From positions 1 to 5,592 of the forward strand of contig JAAKFC010000106.1 in the NCBI GenBank assembly GCA_011065225.1: a stretch of DNA of 5,592 bases, given 5' to 3'. The notes under the pieces were generated by a model. It was not told the origin of the DNA. It was given only the letters and a program-made list of their open reading frames with translations, and did not search any database. The translations under genes and the position numbers were made by a program. How positions within the stretch are numbered: the stretch's first letter is position 1; the number at the start of each line of letters is the position of its first letter. The DNA comes from Chlamydiota bacterium. Its GTDB lineage: Bacteria > Chlamydiota > Chlamydiia > Chlamydiales > Rhabdochlamydiaceae. Below are positions 1 to 5,197 of the stretch, piece by piece.

Positions 1-1079
1 CCTTCATAGAAAGCGGTAAGGGTGAGCATACCAATGTGTCCATCTGCATAAGGGTGTGAGGTATATTGGAGTCTTTCATCGTTCATTATGATTTTCTCAC
101 GCAGTAAATAGACTTCATGGATTTTGGGATCACTACCGCGCTGCAGGCCTAAACGGAGTTCTTTGTTCCCCTTGCCTTGCATGCTTTTTAAAATCTCTTC
201 ATAGGTTTTGGTTGAGATGGATTCCCCATCGATTTGGACGATCCGATCGCCCGCAAAGATTTTTCCACTCCTCTCGGCAGGCCCTCCTTTGATGAGGTCT
301 TCAATCATGATCCCATGGATCCCCTCGCGAAGGACGACTCCAACTCCTTCAAATTGCTTCTCAAGTGCGGTGCGCATTTCACGTGCCTCTTCAGGACTGA
401 AGTAAGCTGTATGGGCATCAAGGCTTTTGGCGAGGGCGCGCAGGCTATGGAGGGCAAGATAATGTTCTTTCTTCTCGCCCTGGGACACATAATCGGCTTC
501 TTTTCTTTGAAAACGCTTTTCCCATAAAGTAAAAATTTTCTCACGATCTTTTGGAGACCACTCCTCCATCTGGTTGATCCGTTTTTCTTCTATGAGGATG
601 CGGATAAGAATTTTGCGGATCCGGGTTTTTAAGACGATTTCATCCTTGGCATAAGAGAGGTAGGTCTCCCCGCGAGTTGGCTTTACGTCGATGGCTGAAA
701 GAGTGAGCTCTCGCTCAATCTCTTCTCGCCATTTTTGAGTCCTTGAAATTGCTTTTTTGATCTGCGTATTGATTCGATCAAACTCAGCAAGATCATTTGC
801 TTGATAGAGTTTGATTCCCTTTTCTAACTTTTTCTCAGAAAGCTTTAAAAAAGCTTTTACTTCCCCGTCGAGCAAATACATCTTTGCGCCATCGAATTGT
901 TCAATAAAGATTTTCATTGCACGCCCATAAAGAAGGGGATGGATCTTCTGATGCTCGACATGCAAAGCAAGCATCTCCTCAATAGTATCGCGAACATCCG
1001 TTTTTTTGAGTTCAAGCTGGCCATGAAGGCAAGCACAAAATGAAAGAAATAGAACAGAAAATCGTTTGATATACCTCAT
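1..1079 (-). CDS. tsp: Tail-specific (C-terminal processing) protease, N-terminal part, cut by window edge
   Basis: An uninterrupted minus-strand frame runs from ATG at 1079-1077 off the left edge, giving 359 codons without a stop. Family role: Tsp/Prc/CtpA proteases (S41) act outside the cytoplasmic membrane and degrade or trim proteins from their C-termini with a Ser/Lys pair. Seen here: a short basic start, MRYIKR, then a hydrophobic run to about residue 19, consistent with a Sec signal peptide; no good lipobox despite two cysteines. A helical region follows at about 25-215. The family hallmark SLDAHTAYFSPEEA lies at 219-232, then a PDZ domain at about 240-325 with the FEGVGVVL binding loop at 243-250 and GGPAERSGKIFAGDRIVQID at 265-284. 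The peptidase fold begins at IGMLTLTAFYE; the catalytic Ser and Lys lie outside the window, so activity cannot be judged. The purine-rich AGAAGAAAGAG just before ATG serves as ribosome binding site. The Chlamydia homologue (CT441) also lies near rpsL. Confidence 0.93.
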   Translation of the reverse strand, partial: MRYIKRFSVLFLSFCACLHGQLELKKTDVRDTIEEMLALHVEHQKIHPLLYGRAMKIFIEQFDGAKMYLLDGEVKAFLKLSEKKLEKGIKLYQANDLAEFDRINTQIKKAISRTQKWREEIERELTLSAIDVKPTRGETYLSYAKDEIVLKTRIRKILIRILIEEKRINQMEEWSPKDREKIFTLWEKRFQRKEADYVSQGEKKEHYLALHSLRALAKSLDAHTAYFSPEEAREMRTALEKQFEGVGVVLREGIHGIMIEDLIKGGPAERSGKIFAGDRIVQIDGESISTKTYEEILKSMQGKGNKELRLGLQRGSDPKIHEVYLLREKIIMNDERLQYTSHPYADGHIGMLTLTAFYE

Positions 1080-1126
1080 CTCTTTCTTCTTATCCAATTG
1101 AAAAATTTTTTTACATTTTTATTTTT

Positions 1127-1154
1127 TCTATAATGGGGTCAATATGTTTTGCAA
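1127..1154 (-). promoter_or_regulatory. Candidate promoter for tsp
   Basis: On the minus strand TTGCAA (1154-1149, the same self-complementary hexamer proposed for the str promoter) is followed after 16 bp by TATAGA (1132-1127). The -10 is only a 4/6 match. A start near 1120 would give a leader of about 40 nt before the tsp ATG. An alternative -35, TTGACC at 1142-1137, has no good -10 at the right spacing. Weak prediction. Confidence 0.3.
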
Positions 1155-1177
1155 ATAAATCCCTCTCAATATATAGT
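1149..1177 (+). promoter_or_regulatory. Candidate sigma-70-type promoter of the str operon
   Basis: TTGCAA (1149-1154) and TATAGT (1172-1177) are separated by 17 bp, matching the -35/-10 consensus at 4/6 and 5/6 positions. Transcription would start near 1184 and read through the palindromic element into rpsL. A perfect TATAAT at 1129-1134, with only a T-run where its -35 would be, is an alternative or second promoter. Prediction only. Confidence 0.45.
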
Positions 1178-1197
1178 TTGCCCTATTCTCATTGTAA

Positions 1198-1361
1198 GAG
1201 GGCGTCTATAAAGTGCTTTCACTGCTGAGAGCTTAAGATTTTTCCCTATGGGAATGCTTTGGAGAGCGAAGCAAACTTAAAAAGTTTGTGGAACTTGAAA
1301 AGCTTCTCATAGGGAAAAAGATTGCTCTCGTGAGCAGTGGAATGGCTTTGTAGATGCCCTC
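1198..1361. mobile_element. MITE-like palindromic element in the rpsL leader
   Basis: The whole 164 bp folds back on itself. The left arm reads GAGGGCGTCTATAAAG, and the reverse complement of the right arm reads GAGGGCATCTACAAAG. Further matched blocks follow inward: CCACTGCT/TCACTGCT, GAGAGC on both arms, TTTTTCCCTATG on both arms, GCTTT on both arms, and a perfect 7-bp stem at 1272-1278/1282-1288 exactly at the centre. TAA stands directly outside both ends (1195-1197 and 1362-1364), as expected of a 3-bp target duplication. It has no coding capacity. Terminal GAG plus a TNA-type duplication resembles some IS5-family subgroups, so a non-autonomous derivative of such an element is possible; that assignment is inference. 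An alternative is a native leader hairpin, but the end-to-end palindrome with flanking repeats argues for an insertion. Confidence 0.75.
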
Positions 1362-1370
1362 TAAAACGCT

Positions 1371-1376
1371 AAGGAG
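1371..1376 (+). promoter_or_regulatory. rpsL ribosome binding site
   Basis: AAGGAG stands 10 nt before ATG at 1387. It decides the start: an in-frame ATG at 1354 lies inside the palindromic element with no Shine-Dalgarno before it, and would add 11 residues (MPSKTLRSRPK) that S12 proteins do not have. The site begins only 9 nt after the element's right end. Confidence 0.85.
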
Positions 1377-1386
1377 TAGGCCAAAG

Positions 1387-1758
1387 ATGCCGACAATTAA
1401 TCAACTCGTTCATAAGGGCCGCAGGCCCAAAGTACGACGGAAAAAATCCCCTGCCTTAAACAAATGCCCTCAAAGGCGAGGTGTTTGTTTACAGGTCAAG
1501 ACCAAAACCCCTAAGAAGCCAAACTCGGCTCTTCGCAAGGTTGCTTGGGTCCGCCTCTCGAACGGGCAAGAAGTCATCGCCTACATCGGTGGAGAAGGAC
1601 ACAATCTCCAAGAACACAGCATCGTTCTCGTGCGCGGAGGACGGGTAAAAGATTTGCCTGGTGTCCGCTATCATATCGTCCGCGGAGCGCTCGACTGCGC
1701 CGCTGTCCAAGACCGTAAACAATCCCGCTCAAAATACGGGGCCAAAAAGCCCAAATAA
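1387..1758 (+). CDS. rpsL: 30S ribosomal protein S12
   Basis: S12 sits at the decoding centre of the 30S subunit and controls accuracy and tRNA selection. The product from ATG 1387 has 123 residues, the usual bacterial length, and opens MPTINQLVHKG as expected. The loop TPKKPNSALRK (41-51) and the segment GRVKDLPGVRYH (85-96) are intact. Lys43 and Lys88, the sites of classical streptomycin-resistance changes, are the sensitive-type residues, and Asp89, the residue beta-methylthiolated in E. coli, is present. The AWVRLSNGQEVIAYIGGEG wording (53-71) is, from memory, characteristic of Chlamydiae, where E. coli has CRVRL. First gene of the str operon; rpsG follows after 16 nt. Its leader carries the palindromic element described separately. 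Confidence 0.97.
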   Translation: MPTINQLVHKGRRPKVRRKKSPALNKCPQRRGVCLQVKTKTPKKPNSALRKVAWVRLSNGQEVIAYIGGEGHNLQEHSIVLVRGGRVKDLPGVRYHIVRGALDCAAVQDRKQSRSKYGAKKPK

Positions 1759-1762
1759 GGAG
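1757..1762 (+). promoter_or_regulatory. rpsG ribosome binding site overlapping the rpsL stop
   Basis: AAGGAG begins on the last two bases of the rpsL TAA stop and lies 12 nt before the rpsG ATG. The surrounding 13-mer TAAGGAGTAGCCC matches TAAGGAGTAGGCC before rpsL at 12 of 13 positions. The overlap suggests coupled translation. Confidence 0.8.
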
Positions 1763-1774
1763 TAGCCCTCATAT

Positions 1775-2248
1775 ATGTCACGTAGAAGACGCGCAGAAAA
1801 GCACAAGATTGATCCCGATCCAAAATACAAAAGCTTGGTCCTTTCTAAATTCATCAACAAAGTCATGTACGGCGGCAAAAAATCGCTCGCACGCAAGATT
1901 GTCTATGAATCGATCGAGAAATTCATTCAAAAAGTCAAAGCTGAAAATTCCCTAGAAGCTTTCGAACAGGCATTGGAAAATGCCAAGCCTACACTAGAGG
2001 TGAAATCCCGCCGTATTGGTGGTGCAACCTATCAAGTTCCAATAGAAATCGCCCCCGATCGTCGCACTTCCTTGGCAATGCGCTGGATCATTCACTATTC
2101 TCGCGAAAAAGTGGGCCGCTCTATGATCGAAGGCCTCTCCCAAGAGCTTGCCGACTGCTACCAAAATCAGGGGAATACGATCAAGAAAAAAGACGACACG
2201 CACCGCATGGCAGAGGCAAACCGCGCTTTTGCTCACTACAAGTGGTAA
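1775..2248 (+). CDS. rpsG: 30S ribosomal protein S7
   Basis: S7 is the primary binder of the 3' major domain of 16S rRNA and nucleates assembly of the 30S head; it lines the mRNA exit and E site. The product has 157 residues, normal for the family. It opens MSRRRRAEKHKIDPDPKYKS, has the conserved RRIGGATYQVPIEI at 79-92 and ends AEANRAFAHYKW, the standard S7 C-terminus. Start chosen at ATG 1775 because of the AAGGAG at 1757-1762. In E. coli S7 represses its own operon through the rpsL-rpsG junction; here that junction is only 16 nt, too short for a comparable structured site, so the E. coli mode is unlikely to apply (inference). Confidence 0.97.
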   Translation: MSRRRRAEKHKIDPDPKYKSLVLSKFINKVMYGGKKSLARKIVYESIEKFIQKVKAENSLEAFEQALENAKPTLEVKSRRIGGATYQVPIEIAPDRRTSLAMRWIIHYSREKVGRSMIEGLSQELADCYQNQGNTIKKKDDTHRMAEANRAFAHYKW

Positions 2249-2255
2249 AAATACA

Positions 2256-4364
2256 ATGGCAACGAAAAAGCGTCCTGAAACAGATCGACTAGAAAATGTC
2301 CGCAATATTGGGATCATGGCCCACATTGATGCGGGTAAAACGACCACAACTGAGCGGATTCTATTCTATTCTGGTCGCCTCCATCGCATTGGCGAAGTGC
2401 ACGAAGGTGCAGCCACCATGGACTTCATGGAGCAGGAAAAAGAGCGTGGTATCACGATCACCGCAGCTGCAACAACCGTCTATTGGGGTGGCTGCAAAAT
2501 CAACATCATCGATACTCCTGGACACGTCGACTTCACCGTTGAAGTGGAGCGCTCGCTTCGGGTTCTCGATGGTTCTGTCGCCGTCTTTGACGCTGTAGCA
2601 GGCGTGCAACCTCAATCGGAAACGGTCTGGCGGCAAGCAACTCGTTATAATGTGCCCCGGATTGCCTTCATCAATAAAATGGATCGCGTCGGAGCCGATT
2701 TTTTCGCTTCTGTCGAGTCGATGAAAGAAAAGCTGGGCGCCAATGCTATCCCTGTCCACTGTCCAATTGGCGCTGAGGCCGATTTCAAGGGAATGGTTGA
2801 CCTCGTTTCAATGAAGGCCTACCTTTTCCTCGATGAGACTTTAGGAGCAAAATACGATATTGTGGATGTCCCCGCTGAGCTCCTCGATAAATGCAAAGAA
2901 CTGCGCACGGCTCTTCTCGAAGAACTCGCAATTGTGGATGAATCGAACGAAGAATTTATGACGAAGGTCCTTGAAGCCCCTGATGATCTTACTGAAGACG
3001 AAATCCACGCTGTCATCCGCAAAGGGGTGGTGACGAACAAATTTAATCCTGTCCTCTGTGGTTCTGCATTCAAGAACAAGGGTGTGCAACCCTTACTCGA
3101 CGCCATTACTCGCTGGATGCCTTCCCCTATTGACCGAGGCGTCATAAAAGGGTTTAATGCCGATACCGATGCCCCCATGGAACTTCAGCCAAGCGACGAC
3201 GCTCCACTTTCTGCTCTTGCATTCAAAGTGATGACCGACCCTTATGTGGGACGCCTCACCTTCGTCCGTATCTATTCAGGTGTGCTCGAAAAAGGATCCA
3301 CTCTTCTCAATACCACCAAAGGGAAAAAAGAGCGGGTTTCTCGTCTCCTCGAGATGCACGCAAACCAACGCAAAGATCGTGATGAGTTCTTCACTGGTGA
3401 CATTGCCGCTTGTATTGGCCTCAAAAATACAACAACTGGTGACACGCTTTGCGCCGAGGGGACACCTCTTATCCTCGAGAAGATGGAATTCCCCGAGCCA
3501 GTAATTTCCATGGCCATCGAACCCAAGTCGAAAGCTGATAGAGAAAAACTCTCTGTGGCTCTTAGCGCTCTTGCTGAAGAAGATCCCACTTTCCGTGTCT
3601 CGAGCAACGAAGAGACAGGTCAGACTATTATTGCGGGAATGGGAGAGTTGCACCTCGATATCTTGCGTGATCGGATGATGCGTGAGTTCAGTGTCGATGC
3701 CAATGTTGGAAGGCCTGAAGTTTCCTATAAAGAGACGATTACCAAACCCGGTAAGAATGTCACAAAGTACGTCAAACAAAGTGGTGGTCGCGGACAATAC
3801 GCACACGTCGAACTCGAGATTGAGCCAAATGAAAAAGGGAAAGGAAATGAAGTCGTCAGTAAGATTGTGGGCGGTGTCATTCCAAAAGAATATATCCCCG
3901 CTGTAATAGCGGGTGTGAAAGATGGCCTAAACACTGGCGTTCTCGCCGGCTATAACTTGGTCGATGTCAAAGTTACTATTGTATATGGGTCCTATCACGA
4001 AGTTGACTCGAGTGAGATGGCCTTTAGGATCTGCGGATCCATGGCTATGAAGGAAGCAGCTCAAAAATGTGGCCCTATCCTTCTCGAACCGATCATGAAG
4101 GTTGTCGTCACTACTCCCGAACACTCCATGGGAGATGTCATCGGCGATCTCAACCGCAGACGAGGAAAAATCATGGCCCAAACACCGCAAAAAGGGCGCG
4201 TTGTGGAAATCGATGCTGAAGTTCCCTTAAGCGAGATGTTTGGCTATTCCACTCAGCTCCGCTCTCTCTCTTCTGGTCGTGCGACCTATGTGATGGAGCC
4301 GAGCCACTTTGAAAAAGTACCAAGCAAAATTCAAGAAGAAGTCACGTCAGGAAAAAAGAGATAA
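2256..4364 (+). CDS. fusA: Translation elongation factor G
   Basis: EF-G is the cytosolic GTPase that drives translocation of tRNA and mRNA and, with ribosome recycling factor, splits post-termination ribosomes. From ATG 2256 it has 702 residues, the usual size. The GTPase motifs are all present: AHIDAGKT (22-29), RGIT of switch I (64-67), DTPGH with catalytic-loop His90 (86-90), NKMD (140-143) and GSA (269-271). Domains II and III follow. Domain IV holds SGGRGQYAHVELEIEP and the GSYHEVDSSE tip region, and domain V holds EPIMKVVVTTPEHSMGDVIG. The frame is open upstream to an ATG at 2148 inside rpsG, but that start would overlap rpsG by about 100 nt and add a non-homologous extension. Only 7 nt separate the rpsG stop and this ATG, with no strong Shine-Dalgarno, so expression probably depends on translational coupling. 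Sampled segments are 53-58% GC. Confidence 0.97.
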   Translation: MATKKRPETDRLENVRNIGIMAHIDAGKTTTTERILFYSGRLHRIGEVHEGAATMDFMEQEKERGITITAAATTVYWGGCKINIIDTPGHVDFTVEVERSLRVLDGSVAVFDAVAGVQPQSETVWRQATRYNVPRIAFINKMDRVGADFFASVESMKEKLGANAIPVHCPIGAEADFKGMVDLVSMKAYLFLDETLGAKYDIVDVPAELLDKCKELRTALLEELAIVDESNEEFMTKVLEAPDDLTEDEIHAVIRKGVVTNKFNPVLCGSAFKNKGVQPLLDAITRWMPSPIDRGVIKGFNADTDAPMELQPSDDAPLSALAFKVMTDPYVGRLTFVRIYSGVLEKGSTLLNTTKGKKERVSRLLEMHANQRKDRDEFFTGDIAACIGLKNTTTGDTLCAEGTPLILEKMEFPEPVISMAIEPKSKADREKLSVALSALAEEDPTFRVSSNEETGQTIIAGMGELHLDILRDRMMREFSVDANVGRPEVSYKETITKPGKNVTKYVKQSGGRGQYAHVELEIEPNEKGKGNEVVSKIVGGVIPKEYIPAVIAGVKDGLNTGVLAGYNLVDVKVTIVYGSYHEVDSSEMAFRICGSMAMKEAAQKCGPILLEPIMKVVVTTPEHSMGDVIGDLNRRRGKIMAQTPQKGRVVEIDAEVPLSEMFGYSTQLRSLSSGRATYVMEPSHFEKVPSKIQEEVTSGKKR

Positions 4365-4368
4365 GGAA
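4363..4368 (+). promoter_or_regulatory. rpsJ ribosome binding site overlapping the fusA stop
   Basis: AAGGAA begins inside the fusA TAA stop (4362-4364) and ends 3 nt before the rpsJ ATG at 4372, a short spacing. It favours ATG 4372 over the in-frame ATG at 4309 inside fusA. A later start within rpsJ is not available as ATG before the conserved QKIRIRLKGYD block. Confidence 0.6.
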
Positions 4369-4371
4369 TAT

Positions 4372-4716
4372 ATGGCAAAGCAAGCAACTAAGAAAACCAC
4401 AAAACCTATTTCAAAACAAAAAATCCGGATCCGCCTCAAGGGGTACGACCAACGGGTCCTAGATCGCGCTGCTGCAGATATTGTCGAAACAGCTAAAAGA
4501 ACTGGTGCCCGCATCGTAGGTCCTATTCCCCTACCCACCAAACGAGAAATCTACACAGTTCTTCGTTCTCCTCACGTCGACCGTAAGTCGCGCGAGCAAT
4601 TTGAGATGCGCACGCACATCCGCCTACTCGATATTCTCAATCCCACTCCCGACACGATCGATAAGCTCAAGGTCCTCCCCATCGCTGCAGGCGTCGACAT
4701 CAAGATCAAAGCTTAA
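4372..4716 (+). CDS. rpsJ: 30S ribosomal protein S10 (NusE)
   Basis: S10 is a 30S head protein and, with NusB, part of transcription antitermination complexes on rRNA operons. The product has 114 residues. From QKIRIRLKGYD (16-26) onward it follows the family closely: ADIVETAKRTGARIVGPIPL (35-54), PTKREIYTVLRSPHVDRKSR (55-74) and a C-terminal AAGVDIKIKA. It is about nine residues longer at the N-terminus than the roughly 105-residue Chlamydia protein as I recall it; the extra MAKQATKKTTKP is lysine/threonine-rich and probably disordered. It follows fusA directly, with no tuf between, as in Chlamydia; in E. coli rpsJ instead heads the S10 operon. Its last 11 nt overlap the 3' end of the convergent minus-strand gene. 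Confidence 0.96.
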   Translation: MAKQATKKTTKPISKQKIRIRLKGYDQRVLDRAAADIVETAKRTGARIVGPIPLPTKREIYTVLRSPHVDRKSREQFEMRTHIRLLDILNPTPDTIDKLKVLPIAAGVDIKIKA

Positions 4717-5128
4717 TCTCTAATTCTGAGATTTTTTCGAGTACTGCTTCTTGATCAACTGGACGCGAATGCGTCAATAACTCATTGAAGTGATTGGCTA
4801 GTTTTTCAAAAAGCTGCATGGCATCATCGGGAAAATCGCTTGCACGCACGGCATCTTTGACATCTTGTAAATGTTTGCCCACTAAATGCTGATCCTGCCG
4901 ACTCATTGCCTGAATCTCTTTGATGAGGGGTCTTAGCTCAATCAAAAAACTCTTCAATGCTTTCTTTGTAAGTGGAGCACGAGGTACATGCAACGCTTTC
5001 AAAGAAGGAATTTCTGCCTCATGGCTCGGTTTGGGCATTTCATCAGGAAGGAAAGGCTCAAGTGGCTCTCCCGGCTTCCCTTTGTGTTCAAAGCGTCCCA
5101 TCTCTGGTTCTTCTTCTTCTTGATCCAT
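4706..5128 (-). CDS. Hypothetical acidic, helical protein (140 aa)
   Basis: I do not recognise this protein. From ATG 5128 it has 140 residues. The N-terminus is strongly acidic and proline-rich (MDQEEEEPEMGRF, then PGEPLEPFLPDEMPKP) and probably disordered. The part from about residue 53 (LTKKALKSFLIELRPLIKEI) to the end is likely helical with heptad-like hydrophobic spacing. There is no signal peptide, membrane segment or known motif, so a cytosolic or secreted-effector-like protein is equally open. It converges with rpsJ and overlaps it by 11 nt. The start is uncertain: the frame stays open for 23 codons upstream of ATG 5128, back to the TGA of the doc remnant, and that stretch reads like protein (RDSKRKKFAKKACLDYLED) but has no ATG or GTG. 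The gene may therefore be 5'-truncated or frameshifted. Before ATG 5128 there is only a poor AGAAG-type binding site. Confidence 0.65.
   Translation of the reverse strand: MDQEEEEPEMGRFEHKGKPGEPLEPFLPDEMPKPSHEAEIPSLKALHVPRAPLTKKALKSFLIELRPLIKEIQAMSRQDQHLVGKHLQDVKDAVRASDFPDDAMQLFEKLANHFNELLTHSRPVDQEAVLEKISELEIKL
4715..4737 (+). terminator. Weak intrinsic terminator at the end of the str operon
   Basis: AATCTC (4715-4720) and GAGATT (4728-4733) form a 6-bp stem with a 7-nt loop, followed by a run of T to 4737 (six T counting the last two stem bases). It begins inside the rpsJ stop codon and lies within the 3' end of the opposing gene. The stem is short and GC-poor, so efficiency is uncertain. 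Confidence 0.5.
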
Positions 5129-5197
5129 ATCTTCTAAATAGTCCAGACAGGCTTTTTTTGCAAATTTCTTTCTTTTTGAATCACGATCTGTATAGAA
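5129..5197 (-). other. Short spacer with open, protein-like frame
   Basis: These 69 nt lie between the doc stop and ATG 5128 of the hypothetical gene, and are open in the frame of both (23 codons). A loose promoter-like pair, TTGCAA at 5163-5158 and TATTTA at 5140-5135 with 17 bp between, is present, but the -10 matches only 3/6 and transcription would start at about the ATG itself. I regard the coding remnant reading as more likely. Confidence 0.35.

Larger units (their letters stand above)
1080..1386. other. Divergent intergenic region between tsp and rpsL
   Basis: This 307-bp stretch separates two diverging genes and I see no protein or RNA gene in it. The left part (about 1080-1195) is very AT-rich and carries promoter-like hexamers in both directions. 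The right part (1198-1361) is a palindromic element, and 1362-1386 is the native rpsL ribosome binding region. Removing the element with one TAA copy leaves a compact intergenic region of about 140 bp, with a leader of roughly 40 nt if the promoter at 1149-1177 is right. No riboswitch or ribosomal-protein binding motif is recognisable. Confidence 0.7.

Noticed and set aside
208..544. Three short open frames on both strands over this stretch (65, 97 and 79 codons)
   Set aside because: They lie wholly inside the tsp frame, which has clear domain hallmarks across the same bases. None shows a family motif or a good ribosome binding site.
1198..1361. Native str leader attenuator or riboswitch
   Set aside because: The palindrome is end-to-end with terminal repeats and a TAA on each side, and lacks a terminator T-run placed for attenuation. 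An inserted element explains more, though genome-wide copy data would decide.
2148..2255. Longer EF-G starting at ATG 2148
   Set aside because: It would overlap rpsG by about 100 nt and add 36 residues not found in EF-G; ATG 2256 gives the family length and the standard start before the P-loop.
1994..4190. Many antisense open frames of 69-176 codons across rpsG and fusA
   Set aside because: They are by-products of codon use in highly conserved plus-strand genes, with no recognisable family sequence.
4309..4371. Longer S10 starting inside fusA at ATG 4309
   Set aside because: The extra 21 residues are an off-frame reading of the EF-G C-terminus, and ATG 4372 has AAGGAA just before it.
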